NCBI GenBank assembly: GCA_024114885.1
Contig: CP099423.1
Coordinates: 1,736,001-1,800,000 of the forward strand
Length of the DNA stretch: 64,000 nucleotides
Direction: 5' to 3'
Source: Septoria linicola
Taxonomy: Eukaryota > Ascomycota > Dothideomycetes > Mycosphaerellales > Mycosphaerellaceae
Positions within the stretch are counted from its first letter, which is position 1; each line of letters begins with the position of its first letter. This document shows positions 42,338 through 52,228 of the stretch, piece after piece. Made by a program: the position numbers and the translations under genes. The notes under the pieces are model-generated. The model was given only the letters and a program-made list of their open reading frames with translations. It ran no database searches and had not been told where the DNA came from.

Positions 42338-43033
42338 ATGGCTCGGACTATTGCAAGACCACGAAAACGCACAACTCCAGAGCCAGAGTTTGATCGAACT
42401 CAGCCGCCACCAGCAAAACGATCACACATCGATGACGGGACTCATTTCCCGTTCTTGAAGCTACCTCGCGAGCTACGAGACGAAGTTTATAGACATGCAG
42501 TTGAGTCGGAGCACTCTACGACTCTGGAGAATCGCAACCTTGTTACCAAGTCCGGTCTGGTCGGAGTCAACGATCAAATCTGCGAAGAATTTCTCGACGC
42601 TGTACTCTTCTACGCTCCAGTCATTACTACGACAGTCCGCAACCATAACTTTGCGCACGTGGTGACGTTCTTGAACCGTCTATCAGAGGCGCAATTGACG
42701 CGACTCAAGTCTCCCACCAATATGCCATCCACTTTGGAAGGTCCACAACGGCGTCGCAGGATCCGGATCAACCTCGTCTACTCTGCCACGAAGCAAAGCA
42801 GTCGACCACAGCTCAATCGCTGGCTAGACCGATTCAATGACTCCAATCGACGAGGCGCCGAAATTGACTTTGAGTACTGCTTCGATGGTACAACTTGGCA
42901 GAAAGGTGGTGCGAAGCAAAGACCGCATATACGCACTTCTGCTAGTGATAGAAGCAACGAGGAAGTGACGAAGATGCTGCAAGCTCTCAGAGCAGGCAAC
43001 GGTAACATTTATGGGTATTGCACTCTCGCATAG
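42338..43033 (+). CDS. F-box/2EXR-like protein of a fungal-expanded family
   Basis: 231 residues, single exon. After a basic N-terminus (ARPRKRTTPEPEFDRTQPPP) comes FPFLKLPRELRDEVYRHAVE, the LPxELRxxVYxxxL pattern of F-box or 2EXR-type segments. Further along is LVGVNDQICEEFLDAVLFYA, matching the 'N+QI..E' block common in these proteins, where an old outlier helix precedes FAHVVTFLNRLSEAQ. The C-terminal half (RRRIRINLVYSATKQSSRPQ, WLDRFNDSNRRGAEIDFEY) is compact. Such proteins are numerous in Dothideomycetes, and few have known roles; a substrate-adaptor function is only a guess. Confidence 0.7.
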   Translation: MARTIARPRKRTTPEPEFDRTQPPPAKRSHIDDGTHFPFLKLPRELRDEVYRHAVESEHSTTLENRNLVTKSGLVGVNDQICEEFLDAVLFYAPVITTTVRNHNFAHVVTFLNRLSEAQLTRLKSPTNMPSTLEGPQRRRRIRINLVYSATKQSSRPQLNRWLDRFNDSNRRGAEIDFEYCFDGTTWQKGGAKQRPHIRTSASDRSNEEVTKMLQALRAGNGNIYGYCTLA

Positions 43034-43103
43034 AGCTATCATAGCCGCATGCGCTGTGTATATATCTCCTTGATCTATTGCACAGCTCTTCTTGCCCGGG
43101 GTT

Positions 43104-43466
43104 TCAGGACCATTTTCCTTTGAACGGATTGAACTTCGATAGCAGACTTGGTTTCTTCGCGGGTATGTCCCAAGCTTGGGAAAAGATTCCGCCTGGAGCA
43201 GGCGAGGCGGGTGCTGGCTTCTTCTTGCTGCCAAGCTTGAATGCGGACTTGAGGAACGAGCCGAGACCACGGGCTTCGACTATTGCGTCGTGGCGCTTCA
43301 AGGTATGGAACTGCAGTCGTCAGTGAGCCTTCCCTATCAAGTCAGGCGAAAGGGTTATTACTTCTGCTTCGAGTACAGCAATGTTGGCATCTGGCAGAGG
43401 CACAGGGTTCGCTGAAGATAGGGCTGCGAAGGTGGAGAGTGCCACTGTGAGTATGGAGAGACGCAT
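43104..43466 (-). CDS. Small secreted protein with dibasic processing-like site
   Basis: Exons 43466..43362 and 43310..43104 give 103 residues. The intron starts GTAATA and ends GACTGCAG, with CTCACTGAC as branch region; it is phase 0. A signal peptide MRLSILTVALSTFAALSSAN is followed by PVPLPDANIAVLEAE, then FHTLKRHDAIVEARGLGSFL, where KR resembles a Kex2 site. The rest is short, basic and Pro/Gly-rich (KLGSKKKPAPASPAPGGIFS, KPSLLSKFNPFKGKWS), and there is no Cys. It fits a small secreted peptide precursor or effector-like product. It is convergent with the F-box-like gene 70 bp away. Confidence 0.65.
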
Positions 43467-43993
43467 GATCGCGAGTTTGAATGGGCTCTAGTCTGCAATA
43501 ACGGCACAGGTCTGTCGACGAGAGATGAAGTAGGACGGGCAGGAGAACGGATTGTCATTGTCACTCGGTTCGCCGGGGTTACGTTTTGTAAAGACGTGGC
43601 GCCACAATAATGCTGTAAGAAAAACATGTTTACTAATGGCCCAGTTCATCCCGATCCCATCGTGCAGTACTCGTTCTAACTTTGTAGGCTCCTAGAGCTC
43701 GTCGTCTGGCCAAGCACGTGGCGTCTTGCAGGGGCGCCGTCGGCAAATTCGAGAATAGCAACACATGGTTATATCCTGGGTCCAGCAGAATACGGCGGAA
43801 ACCTCGACGTTTCGCAAGGCCGAACGATATCGAGGCTCGTGTCGAGAATGAGTGCTGCTATCTCTCCATAGCGATGTCTAGTATGTGTTGCTGTATCTTC
43901 AGTTTGTGGTATCTCATATCGTGAAATCTGTCATAAAGTCTATCCTCATGTCTCTAGCAATCGTGTCTAGCAATCAGACACGCTGTATGCTGC
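43467..43993. other. Intergenic, no gene recognised
   Basis: Promoter side of the small secreted protein and 3' side of the fasciclin gene. No coding signal. Confidence 0.45.
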
Positions 43994-44647
43994 TCAACTC
44001 GCATAGTTCAGCACGCCCGTGACTATCCACACCTCTCCGTTTCGCACTCTTGAGATTACGCGTTCGACTTCAACGTCTCCAGGCTGGACGTATGCTTTGC
44101 CATCTTTAACTTCCCACCATAACGTGCTGCCGCCTAGACTTTTCACCTTGTCGCCTTCTCGCCATGGCGACTCAGGTACGATGTGCGCTTCGGTAAATCG
44201 CCTCAGGTTCCTGTGCGCTCTGTCCTCACCATCCTTGCCTTCGTAAGCGTTCGCACCGAGGGCAGCGTACTCTCTGGGATCTTCCCACGGTTTTCGTGGC
44301 AGTGCTGAAATGGCAGAGTTTATTGGAGCCAGTATCGTGCTATTCTCTGCTGACGCGTCTAATCGACTCGATACAGAGTCGATGTCGCGCGTGAAACCGG
44401 CGAAGATGTTTATCTGGCGCGCATTTCCAATGACATCTGATATGATGACATGGCCTTTAGGCGCTGGTGGGGGGTCACTACCGTCCGAAGATGCAGGCAG
44501 TTGTATGCCGGGCGTATTCGTGTCCATGATTGGAGACTGATTGTGAGACACTGGTTTGGCCTTGTCCCCTTTCCAGGACGCGAACGGGATATGAGCTTGC
44601 GATAGGGCAGCACAGGCTACGAGTGAAGCTAGGAATCGTGTCCGCAT
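43994..44647 (-). CDS. Secreted fasciclin (FAS1)-domain protein
   Basis: 217 residues, single exon. A signal peptide MRTRFLASLVACAALSQAHI is followed by a Pro/Ser-rich linker, then one FAS1 domain: VIISDVIGNARQINIFAGFT, SSRLDASAENSTILAPINSA, ISALPRKPWEDPREY, and RRFTEAHIVPESPWREGDKV ending RNGEVWIVTGVLNYA. The middle of FAS1 (the H1 'STILAPINSAI' and H2 'AHIVPE' boxes) is clear. Single-FAS1 proteins of this shape in yeasts and moulds are wall- or vacuole-associated adhesion-type proteins of unclear role (for example the mug57/YLR001C type). The start codon lies only 28 bp from an inserted inverted-repeat element (44676-45322), so its promoter is displaced or altered. Confidence 0.83.
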   Translation of the reverse strand: MRTRFLASLVACAALSQAHIPFASWKGDKAKPVSHNQSPIMDTNTPGIQLPASSDGSDPPPAPKGHVIISDVIGNARQINIFAGFTRDIDSVSSRLDASAENSTILAPINSAISALPRKPWEDPREYAALGANAYEGKDGEDRAHRNLRRFTEAHIVPESPWREGDKVKSLGGSTLWWEVKDGKAYVQPGDVEVERVISRVRNGEVWIVTGVLNYAS

Positions 44648-44675
44648 AATCAGTTGTGTTCATGTACAGGATCAA

Positions 44676-44691
44676 GAGCCCGTTCGGTTGC
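44676..44691 (+). repeat. Left terminal inverted repeat
   Basis: GAGCCCGTTCGGTTGC, the outer 16 bases; identical to the reverse complement of 45307-45322. Confidence 0.85.
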
Positions 44692-45306
44692 ACCATATAG
44701 CTCAGCGTATAATGGTGGATCCAGTCTCTTTTAGCGCATATTACACTTCGTACTATAATTCAGAGCTTTACGGTTCGGTGACAGTCGTTATGCGTATAGG
44801 GGTGGATCCAGTCTAGCCCATAATTATCGTAGTATGGCGTCCTTCAACATACGACGCGGCAACAGGCACAAATCACGTGTCTTACGCTCGCCAGCGAAGG
44901 CGTCTATGTACACTGTCCGCATTCTATTCGAAAGCGAGCTCAAATAATCTTCTACTATCGCGACTGCTACCACTATAGCAATCGCCTCGTTTCGCTACGC
45001 GATGGCATACCGCTTCCGTTGCACAATACGGCCCTCGTCGTCTTTGTTACAGGCGTCGTTAGTGTCCATCTTGTGGGTCCGTATAGCCTGGCGACAGCAC
45101 TAGAGGTCCTTCTGTGCAGAAGACGATTTAGCGCCAAATTGAGTGACACCTTGCCTATTACAGGGTATAATAACGACGATCTCTACAGGACCCACTGCTA
45201 GGCTTTACGGGACTCTTATATACTAATCTATACGGTAATGACCCGAACGCGACGGCCGTATAGCCTAGAATCCACCGTATATCCGTATATCCTGAGCTAT
45301 ACGCTG

Positions 45307-45322
45307 GCAACCGAACGGGCTC
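45307..45322 (-). repeat. Right terminal inverted repeat
   Basis: GCAACCGAACGGGCTC, the exact reverse complement of 44676-44691. The next three bases CAA match the three bases before the left end. Confidence 0.85.
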
Positions 45323-45672
45323 CAAGGAGTGAAGGCGATTGTGAGCTGGAGTGGAACTCGGTGAGCTGCGTCATGCGCAAGGTCAGATGGACAGTAGCTT
45401 GACATATAGCACGGGCGAATTTCTGCCCTTTGTGGTACACTGATAACACAAATTGCTAGGGCCGTAGATATGCGCAGATGTCCTGTGAGATATCAGTAGT
45501 TAGTGTCCATCATGCTTGGTGCAAGAGTCGTGTGGACATTTTGTAGGAGTCGAGGCTTGGCACTTTTGAGTGAAGGCATCTCGTGCTGACGCGCTCGCAT
45601 CGCGCGCTCTCCACTTTCCGTGCACGCGACGAGTCCGCCACTCTGAAGATGAGACACTCTTGACGATGATGG
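45323..45672. other. Intergenic, promoter of FAN1
   Basis: About 350 bp between the inverted-repeat element and the FAN1 start. Nothing coding. Confidence 0.45.
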
Positions 45673-48315
45673 ATGACTAGAGCGGCAATAATGGTGCTGC
45701 AGCCCAGCTCGCCCTCAAAGCATAATGCCATGGTTGGAAAGCGAATCCCGCATCCAAAGTCTACGAAATATGACGATGAGGACGAATTTCCATCACCGCC
45801 TGCGAAACGGCTGAAGACGAGTTCGAAGAAGTTGTCACGATCCGGCAAGAGAGATGAGATACCAGACTCTGAAGAGGGCAGCGATGTCGAGGAGCTCATC
45901 GAAGAGCCCAAGAGGAAGACTGATCTGGAAAGTGCACTTCCACAGATCGATACCGACGAGGACGCCATCGAGGCGTATGAAGCCTCGAAAGCGGCTGAGC
46001 AGGCAGATTCAGGCCTACAGGAGCGGCTAGAGGGTCGAAAATGGACCAGAGGCAAGACTTCTATATATGTGGACGCCTTCACCCTGGCGCTGGAAACAGT
46101 GCTGGAGGAAGAGTCTCACCTGTTTGATGAGGCCGAGCACGTTGTATTCAAACAATGGCGAGAACTAAGCTACGAGGGACAGTATTTATACGTCAGGCTC
46201 TTCCTCCGAAAGACGTCGAGTTGGCACCGTTTTGCTCGCCTCGGATACCACAGCGATATCGCCGATCTGGAGAAAGCCATTGAAGAGCTGCAGCTGTGCC
46301 GAGAACTACCTATTGCTTCCTTCCAGGAGGTCGAGCATCCTGGCGAGCTTGAGCCACCTGAAGGGACAACCTTGGGAGATAGCTTCACATTTGCGGACCG
46401 TTCGCAGGATTGCATCAAGACGCTGGAGGAAGCGTCCTCACTTCTCCTGCTCGATGAGTTGAAAGCCATCGCAAAGGATGTCAAAGTTCAGGGCAAAAAC
46501 AAGAAAGAGTTGCTCAACAACCTCCGCAAAACTAGCGGATCACAGACCGCGCTATCGCGATTCGGCAGCTTGAAACGATCAGATACAGACGAGACAACAG
46601 CATCGCACGGGTCTGACCTTCTGGACGACAGTAGTAGAGAGGCTACTCCTGGGAAGCTTGAGAACCGCGATACGCACTTCCTGGACAAGATCATGGCAGA
46701 GACTGGTCCGTGTATCCGGCTCACCCTGGCCACACTCAAGCTGTTCGAGCGTGTGCACCTGGTCTTTTACCGCTCCTCGGAGTGGACTGAGAAGTCGTTG
46801 ACTACAATCATTCTCGCGCGCATAGCGAGACGAAATTTTCCCGAGTACATCGTTTCACGATCTGCGAGCATATTTCCGTCAAGAGCACTACTGCTTGAGT
46901 TTGAGGCTTCTGTGCGAACGCAATTCCGTGTCGATAATGTGCTAGAGTTCAATGGCACGCCCACGAAGGAAACGCTCCAGGATGTTCTGAATCTCTTCGA
47001 GAAAGTGCTACCACGATGGCGTGTCTTGCTTGCCGACGAGCAGCGGAAAGAGGACAGCATATACAGCACTGGGGAAGGTGCTTACCTTCGTCGACTGTCT
47101 CCTGCGTGGGTGTACACGCGAATTGTTCACAAGGCAGCATACGTGCTTGGGAAGTTCAAAGACCACAAGCGAGAGCATGAGGTATTGTGCGAGCTCTTGT
47201 CTCAGCGCCTATTCCATACCTCCAGACGTGGCGATTGGTATCAGAGGAAGGCGCTGTTGGAGGAGCACTACATGTATCTGCATCTACCGTCTCCAGCAGC
47301 ATGCAAAGACGACGATGCCAAGAAGAAACACTTCAAGCGCGTAGCGTTGGCTACATGCGAGGAAGGACTACAGGACCAATTGACACATCTCATCTTTCAT
47401 CGCGACCTACAGAAGCGAGTCACAAAGCTCGAGAAGAATCTGAAAATCCCAAAACGCCAGCAGCACGACTTTGATCATGTTCGACTTGCGAAGGCTCAGG
47501 AACGTACATTCGAAGGCATACGCATTGAACGAGCTCCGTCAAATGGTGGCCGTCGCAATAGCGAACAGAGCAAGCCGAGCGGCTTCCGTGGCGCAAAGAC
47601 AATCTGGCTTGATCCTGCACTCAACATGCCAGGAATTGAAGGTGTGAAACACGAGAGTAATCCCGACTCGCAGCCAGATATCAAAGTCATCGAAGGCGAA
47701 TGCTCGGTCGAGGAGATGTGTCTCTCGTCGTACCGTGCTTTAGGCTGGAAAGGCTACCACTCTGAAGGCCGAGTTGTGCGAACACTCTTTGCTTACCTCT
47801 TCCTCGATGTACTGTTCGTCTACATCCCAAACGTCTTCCAGACAGCTTACCAAACCTGTCCACTCGATCTTCATACAGACGCTTTCTACCCAAGCCGCAT
47901 CAGCGAGGTCAACGCACGTTTGAACGAAATCAGCAATGGAGATGCAGTCAAGCTGATTCAAGACATATGGAACACACACAATGAGAGACAGACCTGTGTC
48001 GTTGGCCTCGACTGGACATTCGAGCTCGATGATCTTCTTGAGATTGCAACCTGTTTTCCACCTGCCGCGTTGAGCACGGTCATGAAGGTCATGGTACAAG
48101 AATATGGACAGCGTGGAGGTGGTGTACCTGACTTGTTTCTGTGGCGATTACAGCGCGAGGATGGCATGGAAGGTGGCGAGGTCATGTTCTCAGAAGTGAA
48201 AAGCGAGAACGACCGACTTAGCGATACACAGCGCATGTGGATCGATGTGCTATCGGGAGCCGGAGTGAGAGTAGAGCTCTGCCATGCTGTTGCGAAGGAA
48301 GTTAGAGTGAAGTAG
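45673..48315 (+). CDS. FAN1: FAN1 family structure-specific nuclease (VRR-NUC)
   Basis: 880 residues, single exon. The N-terminus is basic and acidic by turns (PPAKRLKTSSKKLSRSGKRD, DSEEGSDVEELIEEPKRK), typical of a nuclear protein. The central region matches the FAN1 fold (FKQWRELSYEGQYLYVRLFL, KTSSWHRFARLGYH, SAP-like LLDELKAIAKDVKVQGKNKK) and an extended helical TPR-like part (EGAYLRRLSPAWVYTRIVHK). The C-terminal VRR-NUC domain carries the PD-(D/E)XK catalytic set: YGQRGGGVPDLFLWRL (Asp about residue 820), MFSEVKSENDRLSDTQRMWI (Glu841, Lys843), and ELCHAVAK at the end. FAN1 trims 5' flaps and unhooks DNA interstrand crosslinks in the nucleus. The length is comparable to fungal FAN1 proteins. 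A UBZ finger is not visible, as is usual in fungal members. Confidence 0.93.
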   Translation: MTRAAIMVLQPSSPSKHNAMVGKRIPHPKSTKYDDEDEFPSPPAKRLKTSSKKLSRSGKRDEIPDSEEGSDVEELIEEPKRKTDLESALPQIDTDEDAIEAYEASKAAEQADSGLQERLEGRKWTRGKTSIYVDAFTLALETVLEEESHLFDEAEHVVFKQWRELSYEGQYLYVRLFLRKTSSWHRFARLGYHSDIADLEKAIEELQLCRELPIASFQEVEHPGELEPPEGTTLGDSFTFADRSQDCIKTLEEASSLLLLDELKAIAKDVKVQGKNKKELLNNLRKTSGSQTALSRFGSLKRSDTDETTASHGSDLLDDSSREATPGKLENRDTHFLDKIMAETGPCIRLTLATLKLFERVHLVFYRSSEWTEKSLTTIILARIARRNFPEYIVSRSASIFPSRALLLEFEASVRTQFRVDNVLEFNGTPTKETLQDVLNLFEKVLPRWRVLLADEQRKEDSIYSTGEGAYLRRLSPAWVYTRIVHKAAYVLGKFKDHKREHEVLCELLSQRLFHTSRRGDWYQRKALLEEHYMYLHLPSPAACKDDDAKKKHFKRVALATCEEGLQDQLTHLIFHRDLQKRVTKLEKNLKIPKRQQHDFDHVRLAKAQERTFEGIRIERAPSNGGRRNSEQSKPSGFRGAKTIWLDPALNMPGIEGVKHESNPDSQPDIKVIEGECSVEEMCLSSYRALGWKGYHSEGRVVRTLFAYLFLDVLFVYIPNVFQTAYQTCPLDLHTDAFYPSRISEVNARLNEISNGDAVKLIQDIWNTHNERQTCVVGLDWTFELDDLLEIATCFPPAALSTVMKVMVQEYGQRGGGVPDLFLWRLQREDGMEGGEVMFSEVKSENDRLSDTQRMWIDVLSGAGVRVELCHAVAKEVRVK

Positions 48316-49006
48316 ATTAATACGTGAGCTGTCTCTGACGTTGCTCAGGATGATTGCGGTACTGAGCACCACGCTGACCATCGCTTCAAGGCAAAGCGAA
48401 ACAGAAGCAACAGGCTTGCTAATGAGAGATGCGAAAAACGATTTCGATAGCCACTGCGTACCCGTGCTGACACATTACAGCACCCTCCATCATCCGTCGT
48501 CTCAGAAACTCATTTTGCATGGCAGCAGACTTGCTGATTTGACTGGACAAGGTATCGATACCACTAATCTCTTCACCCTTCTCCGTCAGAAATATATCAC
48601 AAGCCAGTCCGCATTCATGCCTCGATGCCTCCTTGGCTGGACGGCACTGAGACGACTGAGAAGGTATAGGCATATTGATTCGAGAGTATTGCAGGGCTAC
48701 GCTCACAGAGAGTTACGTGGAAGTGAAGACGTAGAACTAGAGTCTGCCAAAAAAAAAAAACCAGGATGAAGTATGTGTCTCTGTAATAGTGAGCAGCATT
48801 GTCGAGGTGAGTCTGCGCATTTGTGGGCGCGGAGTGTGGCCAGTGGTGGAGATGAAGACATGGTACTTAAGTGTTGGGTCAACTCAGCACGGTTGGCATG
48901 GTCTGCTATTACTGATGCCAGGAAAGGAAGCTGAGCACCACCTTCGTTGAAGTACATTGCATGAGAATAAGGCACTCGATGTGATCAGCTACCACTCCAG
49001 TCTTTC
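48316..49006. other. Convergent 3' flanks of FAN1 and TEL2
   Basis: Short frames only. A run of 12 A (48749-48760) occurs here and could be part of a 3' end signal region or a homopolymer slippage site. No gene. Confidence 0.5.
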
Positions 49007-52000
49007 TTACCGGGGGCCAAGTCCTCCCATCAAGCCCTTCTGATACGCCTCGATAATCTCTCTACACTTGACCAGCACTCCCGCGGACAGCGTCCTCACT
49101 CTCGTCTCCTCGCCACTACCTTCGATCACAAGGACACTTGCACCCGTTCTCTCAAACACAAGCTCAATCCAGCTCTGCGTCTCCGCAAGTCGCTTCGGCT
49201 CTTCTTGTGCGAGTCTCGCCTTGTCGCCCCACTCACAGTTGACTTCTAATAATGTAAGAAGTGCGAAGAGGATAGCTTCGAGGATGGAAATATCGCTTAG
49301 TGATGCGGTACGAAGCGCGAGGAGCACGTCCCAGAGGGAGGAGGTCACTTGCGCAAGAGCCATGGTTGCTGGTCCGGAGGCGTGGAGTAGTAGTGCGAGA
49401 GTCTTGATAAAGGTGACTTGCACGACTGGCGTGGAAGCGAATACGCTTCGCTGGCCGTAGGCTGCGAGGTCTTGCTGATATCTTGTTACGAGTGGGTTGA
49501 AGAAGTGAGATGTCAAGATCTTGGCGAGTTGATTTGCTGCTGGTTTGCGTTTGGTGCGTTCCACGTCCATTCGGCTGGAGAACTTCTTGACTTTGACTGC
49601 GTTCAAGTGAGATGTGGTCTGATCTGCAGCTGAGAGCGCGAGTGGTCTCATGATAGCGTGCTCAACGTTGCTGCTCGCTGACTCCAGGCGCTTGACCGAT
49701 GTTGAAGCTGGATCGTACACACCATGTAGTCCAGCCGGAAGTTTCTTGCTTGGGAACGATGTATTGGCCAGCGCCGGGTTGAGCTCGTCTTGATCTTTCA
49801 ATCCAGCCAGTTCTCGCCCGCCAAGACCAAGAGCTGAGAGCATGATGCAGCGCTGCGACAGAGAATAGTCTCCGCTGAATAACTGTCGACTGAGCCATGG
49901 AGCGAGCTTTTCAACATCGCTGAGCAACACGGCGATGAGAGCTTGCAGTCTAAGCTCATCAAAGTCATCCGTGTCAAAAGGGTCCTGCAGGTCACTGAAC
50001 GTGAGGGCAAGCTCTTCAGCATGATCTTTCACTTCGCGGCCAAAATTGGCTTTTCTTCTGATCAATGGCGCAGCATGCTTGATAGCAAGCTGGAACTTAT
50101 CGTGATCTTTGTCTGCGTGCAACATGCGCATAAGGTCTCGTATGTAGACTGGCGCTCGAGCTTTGTTGCGGTTGACGAGCGTGGCATCTTCATCGCTGTC
50201 TTCGGCATCGCTATCGGGCTTCGCATATGGCTTGAGATCATCGTCATCGGCTTCTTCATCATCCAGTATCTCTGTGACTTTCTCGCCTATGACTTCAGTT
50301 TGTACTGGTGGCCGTGGTGGCCCAAATGTCTGTTTCCCGTTCAGAATCGGTAGCTCTTGTGTCTTCTTCTGACCTCGCCGCTTAGTGACAACCTGAGACT
50401 GCGACTCTAGCAAAGTCCCGAAGTCTGTCGTAGATCCCATCTGATCGTTAACTCGGACGAGTTCTCGATACCATTTCGCTTCTGCTGACTGCATGTCATC
50501 GGTACCAAAGCTCATTCGTGAGCCCTCCTTATCAACCAAGCTGGAAATGGCTGTCGCAACGATCATGCCCAACCATCGCGCTCGAGTGTTGCTGCTGTGT
50601 AATCTATTACTGGTACCTGTCATATGTCCAGCAGATCGTGCTGTCATCAAAACAGCCATAGGCGATTTACGGTGCAAGTAACCAGCGACGAGGAGCAACG
50701 TCTGGGCTACACTCTCTTGCTGGATGATCGCTGAGTGATTGAGGAAAAGCTGATCACCGAATGTAGTCAGCAGGCTTTCAAGCATGTTTTGAAGTTCGTC
50801 GAAGGCTAGCGATGCAATCGTCAAGACAGCCGCGCGCCGAACGGAATACGAGATGGTGCTGGATAGTGCGGCGTCCGTCATGAAAGATATGCAATACTGC
50901 TGCAATGAGTTATCGCCACGCACGATGAGCCCGACGGCCCCTGCTATGGCTGAGATGGCTTTCGTATCTGTATCTGCGGCTTGAGCGTACAAGGGCTCTG
51001 CCGACGGATACAACTGGCTTAGCCACTGCAGGGCACTTTCGATCAGCTGCCTCTTCGCAAATGAGGGAAGTTGACTGCGCATCGACTGGAAGCCATCCAC
51101 TGTACTTGGTGAAGTCATGGATGAGGTGACCAGGTATGAAAGCGCGCCTTTGACCAGTGGCACGGGATACCCAAAGCTGAAAGCCCTTGCGAGTAGTTGT
51201 GCCGCTGCCTTGGCTTTATCTGAGTTGTGCAATGCTTCTACTCCGTCTGTAGGCTTCACGGTCATGAAAACGATGTTTTCCCCAAGCCAGATGGCATACG
51301 CTGAGGCATTGGAAATCCAAGATCGCTTCAAGGGGCCATCAGAAGCATCGCTCAGCAGGTCCTCAGCGCGAGCAGTTATACCTACGATCTTGCCGCTTCC
51401 AGTCAAAGTGATGAAATCCTTCCAGGCCAGTACTTGTTTTGTCTTGTCGGAAACTGCTTTTAGCAAATCTAGCCAGATCTGACATGCGAAAGACCGCTTC
51501 TCCAGCAGTCGATTTATGACATCCAGCAGGCAATTTAGCTCTTCGGAGATTGCTTTGGACTGGTTTTTACTGGCCAGAACATCAGTCCGTAGCCTGATCC
51601 GTGCCACGATGGCATTCAGCCCAGCCACATTGCACAAGCATGATGCCAAGACTTTTCGATCGAGCTCGTCAAAGGAAGGCCAGAAGTCGGGAATGATTGT
51701 GCTGATCAACGTATTGATAATCTGAGCTTGCTGTGGACCTAGAGCATTGATGCTGAAGCCAGGCGGCAGTGCATCGCCCGTTTGTAATTGTCGTAACACA
51801 TAGGTGACCTCATTCGCGCTGGGCTGGCCTCTCAGAAGCACGAGCACATGTTCAGCAGAAGAGACAGCCCTTGCGGCGGCTGCATCATGTTGTTCTGGCT
51901 CATCGATGGCTTGAATGCTGGGTCCAGTAGATTGCTCTACTGGCTCAGGCTTGTTCTGTCTCTGTACTGGTCGGCTTGATACAGCCGTCAAGACTGGCTC

Positions 52001-52057
52001 ATTATCGTCGTTGTTCCGCTTGACGGTCGTCTTGACCGCCGTCAGAAAGTCTGCCAT
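49007..52057 (-). CDS. TEL2: Telomere length regulation protein Tel2 (TTT complex)
   Basis: 1016 residues, single exon from the ATG at 52057. The whole protein is helical repeat-like (for example LVLLRGQPSANEVTYVLRQL, EELNCLLDVINRLLEKRSFA). The conserved Tel2 block lies at about residues 632-752: RAPVYIRDLMRMLHADKDHD, KHAAPLIRRKANFGREVKDH, ELALTFSDLQDPFDTDDFDE, LRLQALIAVLLSDVEKLAPW and SLSQRCIMLSALGLGGRELA. Immediately before it is an acidic Ser/Asp stretch (DEEADDDDLKPYAKPDSDAE) that in relatives is a CK2-phosphorylated contact for the R2TP adaptor. Tel2 with Tti1 and Tti2 helps PI3-kinase-like kinases (ATM, ATR, TOR) to fold and stay stable. The length is normal for the family. Confidence 0.9.
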   Translation of the reverse strand: MADFLTAVKTTVKRNNDDNEPVLTAVSSRPVQRQNKPEPVEQSTGPSIQAIDEPEQHDAAAARAVSSAEHVLVLLRGQPSANEVTYVLRQLQTGDALPPGFSINALGPQQAQIINTLISTIIPDFWPSFDELDRKVLASCLCNVAGLNAIVARIRLRTDVLASKNQSKAISEELNCLLDVINRLLEKRSFACQIWLDLLKAVSDKTKQVLAWKDFITLTGSGKIVGITARAEDLLSDASDGPLKRSWISNASAYAIWLGENIVFMTVKPTDGVEALHNSDKAKAAAQLLARAFSFGYPVPLVKGALSYLVTSSMTSPSTVDGFQSMRSQLPSFAKRQLIESALQWLSQLYPSAEPLYAQAADTDTKAISAIAGAVGLIVRGDNSLQQYCISFMTDAALSSTISYSVRRAAVLTIASLAFDELQNMLESLLTTFGDQLFLNHSAIIQQESVAQTLLLVAGYLHRKSPMAVLMTARSAGHMTGTSNRLHSSNTRARWLGMIVATAISSLVDKEGSRMSFGTDDMQSAEAKWYRELVRVNDQMGSTTDFGTLLESQSQVVTKRRGQKKTQELPILNGKQTFGPPRPPVQTEVIGEKVTEILDDEEADDDDLKPYAKPDSDAEDSDEDATLVNRNKARAPVYIRDLMRMLHADKDHDKFQLAIKHAAPLIRRKANFGREVKDHAEELALTFSDLQDPFDTDDFDELRLQALIAVLLSDVEKLAPWLSRQLFSGDYSLSQRCIMLSALGLGGRELAGLKDQDELNPALANTSFPSKKLPAGLHGVYDPASTSVKRLESASSNVEHAIMRPLALSAADQTTSHLNAVKVKKFSSRMDVERTKRKPAANQLAKILTSHFFNPLVTRYQQDLAAYGQRSVFASTPVVQVTFIKTLALLLHASGPATMALAQVTSSLWDVLLALRTASLSDISILEAILFALLTLLEVNCEWGDKARLAQEEPKRLAETQSWIELVFERTGASVLVIEGSGEETRVRTLSAGVLVKCREIIEAYQKGLMGGLGPR

Positions 52058-52228
52058 GTCATGGTGGATGATATTGAGGAATAGAAGATGGAAGTGGAAG
52101 TGGTAGGCAGACGGAGGAGCATCACGTGTTTTCGCATCTCTATCGATAAGAGCTGACTACCTCCGGTATGAACAGCTCCACCACCAAACGGTCGTCTTCA
52201 CAATCCATCTGCCCACTGGACATACACT

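Larger units (their letters stand above)
44676..45322. mobile_element. Non-coding terminal-inverted-repeat element (MITE-like)
   Basis: The left end reads GAGCCCGTTCGGTTGC and the right end is its exact reverse complement (GCAACCGAACGGGCTC ending at 45322), giving perfect 16-bp terminal inverted repeats. They are followed inside by further imperfect inverted similarity (TATAGCTCAG near both ends, and GGTGGATC/GGTGGATT). The bases CAA flank both sides and may be a 3-bp target duplication. The 647-bp interior has no gene and is rich in TATA/TATAC words, with GGTGGATCCAGTCT repeated directly at 44714 and 44805. It resembles a miniature inverted-repeat element mobilised by a DNA transposase elsewhere. 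The superfamily cannot be decided: the repeat ends do not match a family that I recognise. Confidence 0.78.

Noticed and set aside
48749..48760. Twelve-A run, possible retroposed poly(A) tail
   Set aside because: No target-site duplication or upstream retroposed sequence was found; treated as a simple homopolymer.
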